Source of the DNA: Lichtheimia corymbifera B2541
Lineage: Eukaryota > Mucoromycota > Mucoromycetes > Mucorales > Lichtheimiaceae
Length of the DNA: 15,287 bases
Assembly (NCBI GenBank): GCA_000697475.1
Contig: JNEU01001106.1
Location: 1-15,287 of the forward strand
Direction of reading: 5' to 3'
Under the pieces are notes generated by a model. The model saw nothing but the letters and a program-made list of their open reading frames with translations. It was not told the DNA's origin and searched no databases. This document shows positions 1 to 9,800 of this stretch, piece after piece (the first letter of the stretch is position 1; each line of letters opens with the position of its first letter). A program made the position numbers and the translations under genes.

Positions 1-451
1 TGATACTTCACAATGAACAAACGCCACTCTCCATATAGCATTACGCTTATAGCATATGTAAAAACATAAAGGTGCCCGTATCTCTAAACTTTACAATGAA
101 GCGTGGGGTCTTCAATCGAACAAAGTTGCTCGTCGGGGTCAAGCGCACCTTGGGTGCAGGTTTCACGATCGTCGTGGCCGATCTTAGATTCACCGAATGT
201 CACCACCAGCCAAAGTTGAACTTGAGGTCGACCTCTTGAATTTTTTCGACCAGGCTGGTGACATTGCGAAATCTAGGATCGTCGAGGTTGATTGTGAAAC
301 TTGCACCCAAGGTGCGCTTCACCCAGCCGAGCAACTTTGTTCGATTGAAGAGCCCATGTTTCATTGTAAAGTTTGGAGATAAATGCACTTTCACGTTTTT
401 ACATATGCTGAAATCATGATGCTATATGTTAGGTGATGTTTGTTCATTGTG
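1..451. repeat. Foldback unit A (left outer hairpin)
   Basis: This is a diverged inverted repeat inside the left arm of the large palindrome. The end CACAATGAACAAAC at 9-22 is mirrored by GTTTGTTCATTGTG at 438-451. The internal halves run outward from a centre near 230, where GAGGTCGACCTC (224-235) is a perfect short palindrome. Each half carries a module with GTAAAAAC, AAACTTTACAATGAA, ATCGAACAAAGTTGCTCG and GCGCACCTTGGGTGCA. It resembles a MITE or foldback element: terminal inverted repeats and no open frame with recognisable coding. No transposase and no clear target-site duplication are visible. Confidence 0.75.
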
Positions 452-519
452 ATGTAGCTGGACCGTGATAGAGCGGAAGATGCGCAGGGGCGTGCACGTG
501 TAGCACAGCTCATTTGCAT

Positions 520-785
520 GATACTTGACAATGAGCAAACATCACTTGTCATATAGCATCATCCTTTTCATGTGTAAAAACGTAAAATTGCCTGTATCTA
601 GGATTGGCAAACCTGATCGGGGAAACATGATTGACAAGGTGCGCTCCACCACGACGAGCAATATTGATCTATGAAAGAGCCCATGTTTCATTGTAAAGTT
701 TAGAGATAAATGTACTTTCTCGTTTTTCATATGCTGAAAAGCATGATGCTATATGACAAGTGATGTTTGTTCATTGTCAAGTATC
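520..785. repeat. Foldback unit B (shortened, centre of the large palindrome)
   Basis: Its ends ATACTTGACAATGAGCAAAC (521-540) and GTTTGTTCATTGTCAAGTAT (765-784) are reverse complements with one mismatch. This unit is shorter than A and C. The forward half is cut short near 600, and the reverse half keeps the ACAAGGTGCGC, ACGACGAGCAA and GAGCCCATGTTTCATTGTAAAG blocks. Its centre near 652 is also the centre of the whole palindrome. It is flanked on both sides by mirrored linkers (about 452-519 and 786-853) carrying CATTTGCATGATAC and GCTCTATCACGGTCCAGCTAC-type sequence. Confidence 0.7.
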
Positions 786-853
786 ATGCAAATGAGCTGT
801 GCTACACATACACGCCCCTGCGCATCTTCCGCTCTATCACGGTCCAGCTACAT

Positions 854-1304
854 CACAATGAACAAACATCACCTAACATATAGCATCATGATTTCAGCAT
901 ATGTAAAAACGTGAAAGTGCATTTATCTCCAAACTTTACAATGAAACATGGGCTCTTCAATCGAACAAAGTTGCTCGGCTGGGTGAAGCGCACCTTGGGT
1001 GCAAGTTTCACAATCAACCTCGACGATCCTAGATTTCGCAATGTCACCAGCCTGGTCGAAAAAATTCAAGAGGTCGACCTCAAGTTCAACTTTGGCTGGT
1101 GGTGACATTCGGTGAATCTAAGATCGGCCACGACGATCGTGAAACCTGCACCCAAGGTGCGCTTGACCCCGACGAGCAACTTTGTTCGATTGAAGACCCC
1201 ACGCTTCATTGTAAAGTTTAGAGATACGGGCACCTTTATGTTTTTACATATGCTATAAGCGTAATGCTATATGGAGAGTGGCGTTTGTTCATTGTGAAGT
1301 ATCA
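854..1304. repeat. Foldback unit C (right outer hairpin, mirror of unit A)
   Basis: This is the exact reverse complement of 1-451, so it is an internally palindromic unit centred near 1075. The forward half (855-1045) and the reverse half (about 1060-1304) have diverged from each other. Units A and C, by contrast, show no difference that I found. The order of events was therefore an old foldback unit first, then a recent inverted duplication. The linker after it (1305-1372) is a diverged copy of the linker at 786-853, followed by the start of another forward module. Confidence 0.75.
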
Positions 1305-2085
1305 TGCAAATGAGCTGTGTTGCACAAAGAAGTCCATCTGGATCTTCGGCTCTATCGGGGTCTACCTACTTGACAATGAACAAACACCACTTATCATGTA
1401 TCATCACTCTCACAGCATATGTAAAACATGAAGGTGCCTGTTTCTCCAAATCTCCATAATGATATGTAGAGGCTTTATGAGAACGATGTTGATCAGCATG
1501 ACCGAGAGTACCTCCTGACAAAGTTTCGACGTCCCCACCAGCAATATCGGCGCGCACGGCCGTACACCCTATCTATGTTTCCATCCATTTGTCGTATATC
1601 CTACACTCAAGGTTTTCATAATGAACTCTGGGGTCTTTATGGGAACGAAATTGCTCGGCGTGGTCGAAAGGATGTTGTGTGAAAGTTTCAGGTTCGAGGT
1701 GGGCAATCTCGGGGAACAGGAGCGCCGACCCTACTTTTCTCTTACATTTGGGCTGGCCGGCATTCAAAATGTACATAATGAACCATGCTGTTTTTAAATG
1801 AATGGAGTTGATCAGCATGTGCGAGAGTACCTTCTGACCAAGTTTCAAGTGCGAAATGGGGAATCCCAAGAAACTACATACTAACTGACTTAATTTCATA
1901 AATCCGGCGCTTTCCCAATTTCCGCTCATCATAGTAAACCCCACATTATGCTCTCCCTTTCGAAATTTTCAAATGAAGTATGGGTTCTTTATTAAGACAA
2001 AGTTGATCAGCATGTCCAAGAGCATATTGTGTGAAAGTTTGAAGTTCGAGACAGGCAATCCCAATATGTATCATGCATTGATATC
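1305..2085. repeat. Array of diverged modules, left side (forward orientation)
   Basis: Four modules share the pattern ATAATGAA..TGGG..TTTAT, then a core GTTGATCAGCATG or GTTGCTCGGCGTGG, then a GTGAAAGTTT-type tail and a GGCAATC end. Cores lie at 1488-1500, 1650-1662, 1807-1819 and 2002-2014, spaced 162, 157 and 195 bases. Two subtypes occur: one with TCTTTAT..GAAC before the core (1488, 1650, 2002) and one with TTTTTAAATGAATGGA (1807). The same modules recur in reverse orientation at 13480-14520 and, more distantly, inside the 1-1304 palindrome. I see no coding potential in this stretch. Confidence 0.7.
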
Positions 2086-3200
2086 GGTGTCTATGGATAT
2101 GTCTGGCTGCCAGACAGATTTAATTTCCACCTCTTCCACTCCAACCTCTTTCCTCTTCCTCCTCCCATTCTCAACTGTTGCCCCATTCAAGTACAATTAC
2201 AACCTGCGAACGATTGTCCTGCTTCAACCCATCATGGCAATCCTACAGCTGTCTTGATCCGAATGTCTTTGACTGAATGGCACACTCCATGGCGTGTGCA
2301 CCCCACTACAGCAACACCCGCTTTCTTTGACACTGCACGTTCCGTTGTACACTCTTCTGCCACAACCAATCGTAACAGCATTCATTCAGCAGCTGCCGTT
2401 AGCGAGGCCTTTACTTCATTGTCTCAAGCAGCGTTCACAACCTTGTCACTCTACTACAACACACGCGCTTGCACACTTTTCTGCCGCGACCAAATCTGGC
2501 AGCCATTGCTATCATCAGTGTCTGTTACACCACTGTCTTTTAAGTTACTTGCAGCAACTTGCTTTGATACATATGAATTCTAAAGGATGGGATGCCATAT
2601 CAGCCATCAAATTCAGCACACTACAAGCAATCCCCACCTGGTTGAGCTGCGATGGAAGAAGGGATCGTCCAAGAACCGGATGGAAAAGGGAGCATACCAC
2701 CATTATGGCTCTTTTCAACCAGCATATTGGATTTGATGGATGGATGCAATCAAGTGCAGTGACGAGATACCCTGGAATGTTGCTTTGATTACTTGACGCG
2801 TTATCCGTAGGATCGGCCACGTGGATACGGCTGAGGACCATGATGATGGATGGATGGGATGGAGTTGACGAAGAAGCTTATATCTTTGACAAAGGACTTT
2901 TACAACCGTGGATGATATGGAATATGCAGCAACTATTTCCAATCATAGATGAAGGATGCTTATGACGGCAGCAACCAAGAATACAATGACACAATTACCC
3001 CTGTTCCCCTCTATGTGATTCACCCGTGTCTTATACTATTTGCAACACTGTTCCTTTATCATATTTACTCCATAAACATCGACTTATCATTGAATGAAAA
3101 TTGGATTCAACACGATATTTAGAGGGTATCGTGATATCAACTCATATGTGGGGGATGTGGATCACTTGGTTGGTTTCTGGATTGAAGGGGGGGGGAATAG
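1735..3200. repeat. Left arm of long inverted repeat flanking the histidine kinase gene
   Basis: Read forward, this stretch aligns collinearly with the reverse complement of about 12380-13810. Clear anchor blocks are CATCATAGTAAACCCCACAT (1926-1945), TGTCTTTGACTGAATGGC (2265-2282), the CTCTACTACAACACACGC block near 2450, the TACTTGCAGCAACTTGCT block near 2548, the CCTCTATGTGATTCACC block near 3008 and the TTGAATGAAAATTGGTTTCAAC-like block near 3090-3112. Similarity continues weakly to about 3200. The arms differ by many substitutions and indels, so the duplication is old. Short frames in the arm are low-complexity and differ in reading between copies. I assign no gene. Confidence 0.75.
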
Positions 3201-3832
3201 TAGCCTGAAGGTGGAAAGCGAGGCTGAATCATTTATATCATTGTATGTACTGAGATGCATTTGTTCTTTTGTGACAGTATACTTTCGTTTAAGCTTCCTA
3301 GTCCACATGATGATACACGAAGGCAGTCGCTATTCCCAAACGCTTGTTTTGCAAAGACAATAAATTCAGAGTGAGGATGCCCGACATCATATGTATGTAG
3401 TCGAGGATGAATACGACCAAGGGAATGAAACCCAATGAAAACAACATTGTGGTTCTCGTACAACAAGCGGCAGTTGTTGTTGCACTAGAGAGTGTCATAT
3501 ATGTTTGATTCGTGATGAGGATGAACGGTAAAGATAAGAAGAAAATCAATGGATGATAACAGCATATATAGCAACAAAGGTTATCAGAGACGACTACACA
3601 AAACAAACCAAAACTTGGTTGTAGTCATGCAGGAGAACAGCAATGTAAGCCAAGTTTATTCTTCACACCTGCAGTGCCACATGCCCTCAACAGTAAGCTC
3701 CCAGACCCGGGTCACTCTTCGCAACAAGATCATGCATCCCTTTTACCCTTCCCTTTACTCATACTTGGATCAATACCACTATTTGAATATGCCAACTATT
3801 ACTTTCTTTATCCTTGTTCTTGTCCATTCTCA
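3201..3832 (+). promoter_or_regulatory. 5' flank and likely promoter region of the histidine kinase gene
   Basis: This is 632 bases without a supported gene. A TATA-like stretch (GCATATATAGC) lies near 3562-3572, about 265 bases before the chosen start codon. A pyrimidine-rich tract occupies roughly 3737-3770, and CT-rich sequence runs up to the ATG, as in many fungal promoters and leaders. The transcription start cannot be placed from sequence. Short open frames occur on both strands here (for example on the minus strand between 3298 and 3606), but their composition gives no reason to call them genes. Confidence 0.35.
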
Positions 3833-6800
3833 ATGTCGAGCGGAGGATCAAGCAGTGCACCTTCCTCTGATGGCGCCATTCGCTCCCGAGTTACCGAAGC
3901 TTTGCAGATCTCAGGTTACCACTTTACCAATGCAGCACATATCCCAACCACCGATCACTACGATAATGTCACAATTGTCAATGGCTACCGGTAAGACGTT
4001 GGAGACGCGGATTATGCAGCATCGACTGACGTGTCATTGCACAGTGTATCCGATAAGAGAGCAGTGGTTGCCAAGGTGTCCAGCAACAGCCTGCAAATCG
4101 AACGCGAGTATTATATCATAAGGCAGCTCTATCAAACAGCTGATGGTCCTTTATACCTTGGTAAGTAATACGGCCTTGTAATACGCGTGTCTTATTAAGC
4201 ATCTTGGTTACGTGTTGTATAGTGCGTCCCTTGGAGTATGCTTACTTGTCAACCAGCGGACTTGCTGTTGCCATTTATGCCGACGCCCATAGCAACCGAT
4301 CATCCAATCGCACCATTGACGATATTAGCACGTTCCTTCGATTAGCAATACGATGCACAGACATTATGGAATTCGCCCACCGTCACAACACGATTCATGG
4401 CCAACTTAATATGGAAGCATTCTGCTGGAACAGCAATGATACCACGGATACGACACGCTTATGGAACTTTGCAGCTGGCAGCAGCCCGTCTTTTGAGAAG
4501 TACCTAACGAGTGAAGGATGGAAAAAGTACCAAAACAGCCAAGCCATTATGGAGAATCGACTCATGTACATCAGCCCTGAACAAACAGGCCGCACTACCT
4601 ACATTGCTGATCATCGTTCCGACATTTATTCCTTGGGCATCCTATTCTTTGTGTTGCTGACAGGTCAAATGCCTTTTGATGGAGGGCCCTTGAAGATTGT
4701 GAACAGCATTTTGAGTCGTAAAATGCCAGCTGTGCATGATATTCAACTGAATGTCCCTGAAGTGATATCACGGATCATTGAAAGGATGACATGCAAGACC
4801 CCAGAGGAGCGGTACATGAGCATGCACGGCGTCAAATGCGACCTGGAAGAGTGTCTCCACCGATTGAAAACAAGTGATACTAAGGTAAGGAGTGTTTTAC
4901 ACCAGCGATGGGAAGGAAGGAAAATAGGAGGTGTGTGTGCATATCTTTGACATGTCAGTGTGATGGTGATCCAAGTTCATCTGGTATCTGTGCGAGGGAC
5001 AAGGAAACAGGTTTTAAGGAGAAGAGCGTGTTACCAAGCGATACAACAATGCTCACACTACACCCAATTAGACGATCGACTCGTTTCCATTGGCACAACG
5101 TGACATTGCCTCTGTGTTTATGATTCCACGCAATGTTTATGGTCGTGGAGCTATCATATCTGATATGGTGAATATCATCGAGCGATTTGTGAGCCAGTAC
5201 AAGCCTTTGAAGATCCACAGTAGCAAACAAGGAGCTACTCTTGCAGCATCCAGCAACAGCGATCCAGATTCTTCAGGACACAAGTCAGCATCAAGCCCGA
5301 AATCATTCAACGGTCAGGATAGCAGCGACATTTCCAGTGTTAGTAGTAGACTTGTATCAGTCAATGGAAAGCAAGTAGCTACCGTGGTTGGAATTTATGG
5401 GCCTGGAGGCATTGGTAGGTTTATTTGATCTTTGAAAGCGCCGCAAGTATTAATGATTTTCTATCATCATCTAGGAAAATCGACCTTGTTTAACTCAGTG
5501 CAGCCTTTGGCAAGAAAGAGTGGGTAAGGGAACTGCATGGCAAATGGGGAATCATTGCATCACTCACATACTAAGCACCAACAAGATATATCACATCTAC
5601 CAAGTTTGATTCAAGGAACAAGGTCCCATACAGTGGTTTGCTCCGTTTGATGTCGCAGGCGCTACAGCAAATCTTATCCGAGACCGAAGAAGAAGTTTAT
5701 CGATTTTTCAATCATTTGAAATCATGGCTTGGTGCTCAGTTTTCCAACATTTCAGTACTGGAGGATTTGGTACCAGAGCTCAAGTCATTGTTGGTTGCGT
5801 CTGGACACAAGGATGAAAATGCGAATACTGAGATATCCATGAAGGCGGATAATGTTGAAACTCGTCTACGTTTCCACAACCTCTTTGTTGAAGTCTTTCG
5901 TGCCGTGTCACATTGGCGTATGGTGACTATTGTAAGTTGTCATAGAGGATAAGCTGATGGGTTGCTGACTGATGCATACTTTGTTTAGTTTATTGACGAT
6001 ATCCATCAAGCGGGTAAGATGGGAAAGGAGCGAAGTTGATAGGGTGCGATATGTTTGACGATGCTAACCGAGCGCTGTAGATGATCCTTCAATCGATTTA
6101 TTGCTAGCGCTGCTTCTATCAAGAATCAACATCCTTGTGTTCATGTCATATCGTGATCAGGAGCTGAATGAAAAGCAGTCTGGGATACTGGAGAATGAAT
6201 TTGCCAACATCCAATTTATCGAGGTCGGGACATTGAAGCTGGACGCATTGACCGATTTCGTTTGTGATACTTTGCATCGATCACGAGACACCGATCGTGA
6301 CTATGCCACTCCACTTGCATTGGCAATTCAAAGGAAGACCAACGGCAATGCATTCTTCGCGGCGCAATTACTGCAAATGTTGGAACGCAAGAAGATCATC
6401 TACTTCAATTGGGAATTCAATGTTTGGGAGTATGCCCTTGCAAGAATTGAACAAGGATCCTTCTTGGAGACAATGGAAGAGGATGTTTCATTCATGGTGA
6501 ATCGGCTGAAAGAACTACCGCCTCATGGTCAGCGATTGCTCAAGATGGCATCATTTGTCGGTGACACATTCTCTTGGTCAACAGTGAAGGCATTAATGGA
6601 GGAGACATTTTCTGATGATGGGAGCGACGATGATAGCGACTATGGAGATGCAAACAGCTTATTATCAGCCGAATCAATAACAAACACAAGCGTGTTCAGC
6701 AGGAAGACCAAGTCGACCGATGGTACTTTGTGTCCTGATATTGGAGAAAGAACGACCAACATAAAATCCGATGATCCAATCAGCGGACTACATGCAGTGA

Positions 6801-9800
6801 TCCAGGAGGGATATGTAATGCAGCTTGGTGCAGATGAATTCAAATGGAGCCATGATCGTATCACGCAAGCCGCTGGTGAGCTCGTGAAGCCTAATGGGAG
6901 ATGCAAGATCCACTTCATGATTGCGCAGCATATGATGAAAGGTATTAAGTCTTAGCTCTGTACTTGAGAAAAACCTTTCTAACATGATGCCTTGGATTAT
7001 AGAGGAAGATATGGACGTGTTTCTGGTGGCGGATCATCTTTTGAAATGCCTTGATTTATTATTATCTTTGGAAGACAAATCGCCCTTTCGTGAGCTCTTA
7101 GTCGATGCAGGCAACAAAGGACGACAATCTGGTGCACATGACATGGCATTCAGCTATTACAAAGCAGCAATCCAACTCAGTGATCCGGAAAAGGAATGGG
7201 ACGACGATAGTCATCCTTTTACCTTGCAGCTCTATACGAATACCATGGGACTTAGTTTTCTATTGGGCAACAATGAAATGACCGAGAATATGGGGGAGGC
7301 CATCTTTAAGCATGCCAAAACGCCTTTGGAGCGCAAGACTGCGTACTTGATCCAGTCACGCTATTATCTATCGCAACAAAAGCCGTTTGAAGGACGAGAT
7401 ACGTTGCTTACTTGCTTGGAAGACCTTGGAAATGAGAAGTTCGCGTTTGAGAATGCCGAGGAAAAAATGCAACAGGAGCTTGACCAACTTGAGAAAACTA
7501 CCGGAGATATGGATGTCGATGAGATTCCTAATATCGTAATATCGGATGATCCTTACGTCCATGCAACCGCTGAGGTTGTGGGAGAATTGTAAGTTTACAG
7601 CAATCAAATGAAAATGTGGAATATATCATAGTAACATGGTCAATTTTTCAGGTTACACTTGTTGTATTGGACTGGACAAAAGCAAGCTCTGACCGCATGT
7701 GCATGTCATGTATTGAATATGTGTCTACATCGGGGTATGGCTCCAGGGGCTAGTGGTGCTTGCGCATATTTGGCGGGGATCGGCTACCTTGAGTTGCTCA
7801 AGAATCATGCAGCGGCCAACGTAAGTCCATATCTCATGTATGGGTTGGGATAGCCACTTACCACGTATATGTAACGTAGAAAATGGCAAAACTCGGTGTA
7901 ATCATTGCTGATCGACATGGCAGTAATCAAGAAAAGGCCCAAGCTTACATCATACAAGCGATATTTGTGGATCAATTCGTACATCATAACCGCGACGGGT
8001 TACCTATGCTTGAAGCTGCAACACAGCACGCCTTTGCGGCAGGAGATCGTCATTTTACAAATTACGGCAAAATTCATTACAGCATGAGTCGTTTTGCTGT
8101 GGCACATCATTTGAGCGACGTACTGCCTATTGCAGAAGAATGCTATGAAGAAGTGCACAAATGGTCTACTGCTGCGGAATCAAATGCAATGTCCATCACG
8201 ATTGTAAGGGCAATCAAAGCATTGCAAGGACGAACATACTGGGATACCGACAACGTGTACGATGGTGACGATGGATTCAATGACGAGCACTTCCTCACTG
8301 AGAGCTTCAAGCACAGCCCGAATTCTGATCTCGCTCTTAACTGGTATCAGGCCTACAAGATTATCCCCTTGACATTGTATGAGCGATACGAGGCAGCCAT
8401 TGAGATTGGAGATTATTGTTTTGGCATCCGGGGTAATGTTCCATACCTCAGACACACACGGGTAGCATATTTTTATTATTCAATCGCTCTCATTGGATAT
8501 GCTCGTCAGAACAGCGAAGCAGTGGAGAAATGCCTGAAGCAAGTGGATCTGAATCAAAATCTCCTGTATGAATGGGTGGAGCAGAGCCCTGTCAATTATA
8601 CTACGTTTTGGACATTGGTGGAAGCAGAGATTGCGGGACTTCAAGGAGACAACATCATGAAAGCTATTTTATTGTATGAAGAAGCAATCAACCATGCTCG
8701 GGAGGGAGAATGGTACTTGGAGCTCAGTATTGCACATGAATTGGCTGGAGCATTCTATCACCGCCAAGGAGTTCACAATGTCGCATATAGCATGATCAAG
8801 AAGGTAAAGTATAATGGAAGAGGTTTTTGATTATGGAACGTTTATTGAATTATATATGCATCATACCAGGCAGTGGATCTTTATACGGCATATGGCGCAT
8901 TTGGCAAGTCGCGTCATCTTAATGCAAAATACGTTGATTTGCTCAGCTCATTCAGTGATGATCGAACCGACGTACGTGATAAGAGTGCACAAACGGATCC
9001 ATTCCCACTGTTAGCAGCCCCCCACCATCAACATGCGCAACAATCATGGAGCAGCTCTTCGTATGACCGTGTTGATAACAGCCCGGTAGCTGATGAACCC
9101 TATAATTCGGAATCGATACCACCTATCACAACAGAGCAAACATTGGTGACATTGGATATTGTAAGTGCTAGTGATGTAATCGATAATGGTGGCATCTTCT
9201 GACCCATTTTATATAGATCGACATGGCATCCATTCTCAAGAGCTCCCAGGTGCTTTCATCCGAAGTCAAGTTTGACGCATTGCTCAACAGTATGATGCAG
9301 ATCATCCTTGAAAACTCTGGTGCTGATCGCGGTGCTATCATTGTCAAGGAAAACAAGTTTGGCATAGGTGCCTATGGTAACCAGCAAGAAGAGGAGACGA
9401 TTGTGACATATGAAGAACCAGAGCGTATTTCGAAGAACAGCGTTATGGTGTCAAGTCAGATCATCAATCACACAATCCACACCTCTGAGAGTATTTTTAT
9501 TCCTGATGTTGAGCAAGATGCACGATTTGCGGTGGGACCATGGTTCGAGCGTGCTGGCAAGAAATCAGTAATCTGCATGCCGATCATACACAAGATGGCG
9601 ACTGTAGGCTGCATCTTTCTCGAAGGTGCTATTGGGATCTTTACTCAACGTCACATTACGGTGCTTGGATTACTATGTCAGCAGATGGGGATTTCATTGA
9701 CAAATGCTTCCTTGTTCAAATCCGTCCGACGAGTCACAACTGCCAATATGAAGTAAGTAGTGAGCAGAAGTTATGAATAATGGGTTTTTGTAAATTGCTC

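Larger units (their letters stand above)
1..1304. repeat. Near-perfect 1.3 kb palindrome (inverted repeat with ~100-base loop)
   Basis: Position x pairs with position 1305-x. The segments 1-494 and 811-1304 match as reverse complements at every stretch I compared, with no indels. Inward, 498-570 pairs with 735-807 with only scattered mismatches (for example at 495, 497 and 534), and similarity decays towards about 600/705. This leaves a central loop of roughly 100 bases. Short open frames in one arm are exact mirrors of those in the other, so they are not evidence of coding. The palindrome reaches the left edge of the window, so its outer end may lie outside. The adjoining sequence at 1305 continues the same repeat family. 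Confidence 0.95.

Noticed and set aside
197..1108. Open frames of 61-64 codons in both arms of the palindrome, identical between arms
   Set aside because: They are exact mirror copies created by the inverted duplication, they occur on both strands at once, and they show no domain or codon pattern of a gene.
2254..2942. Overlapping frames of 75-164 codons on both strands within the left repeat arm
   Set aside because: They are rich in Ser, Thr, Ala, His and Leu from low-complexity sequence, and the frame is not kept in the right-arm copy, which has many indels.
3233..3606. Minus-strand frames upstream of the kinase gene, one with a hydrophobic stretch
   Set aside because: No recognisable motif, and two frames overlap each other in likely promoter sequence. 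The hydrophobic run alone is weak evidence.
3674..3832. Extension of the kinase gene upstream to a GTG codon at 3674
   Set aside because: No in-frame ATG exists upstream of 3833 in this frame, and the extra peptide is unlike family members. The pyrimidine-rich DNA there fits a leader.
3549..4121. 190-codon plus-strand frame overlapping exons 1 and 2
   Set aside because: It is the wrong frame relative to the kinase-like domain, which continues properly only through the 3833 ATG and intron 1.
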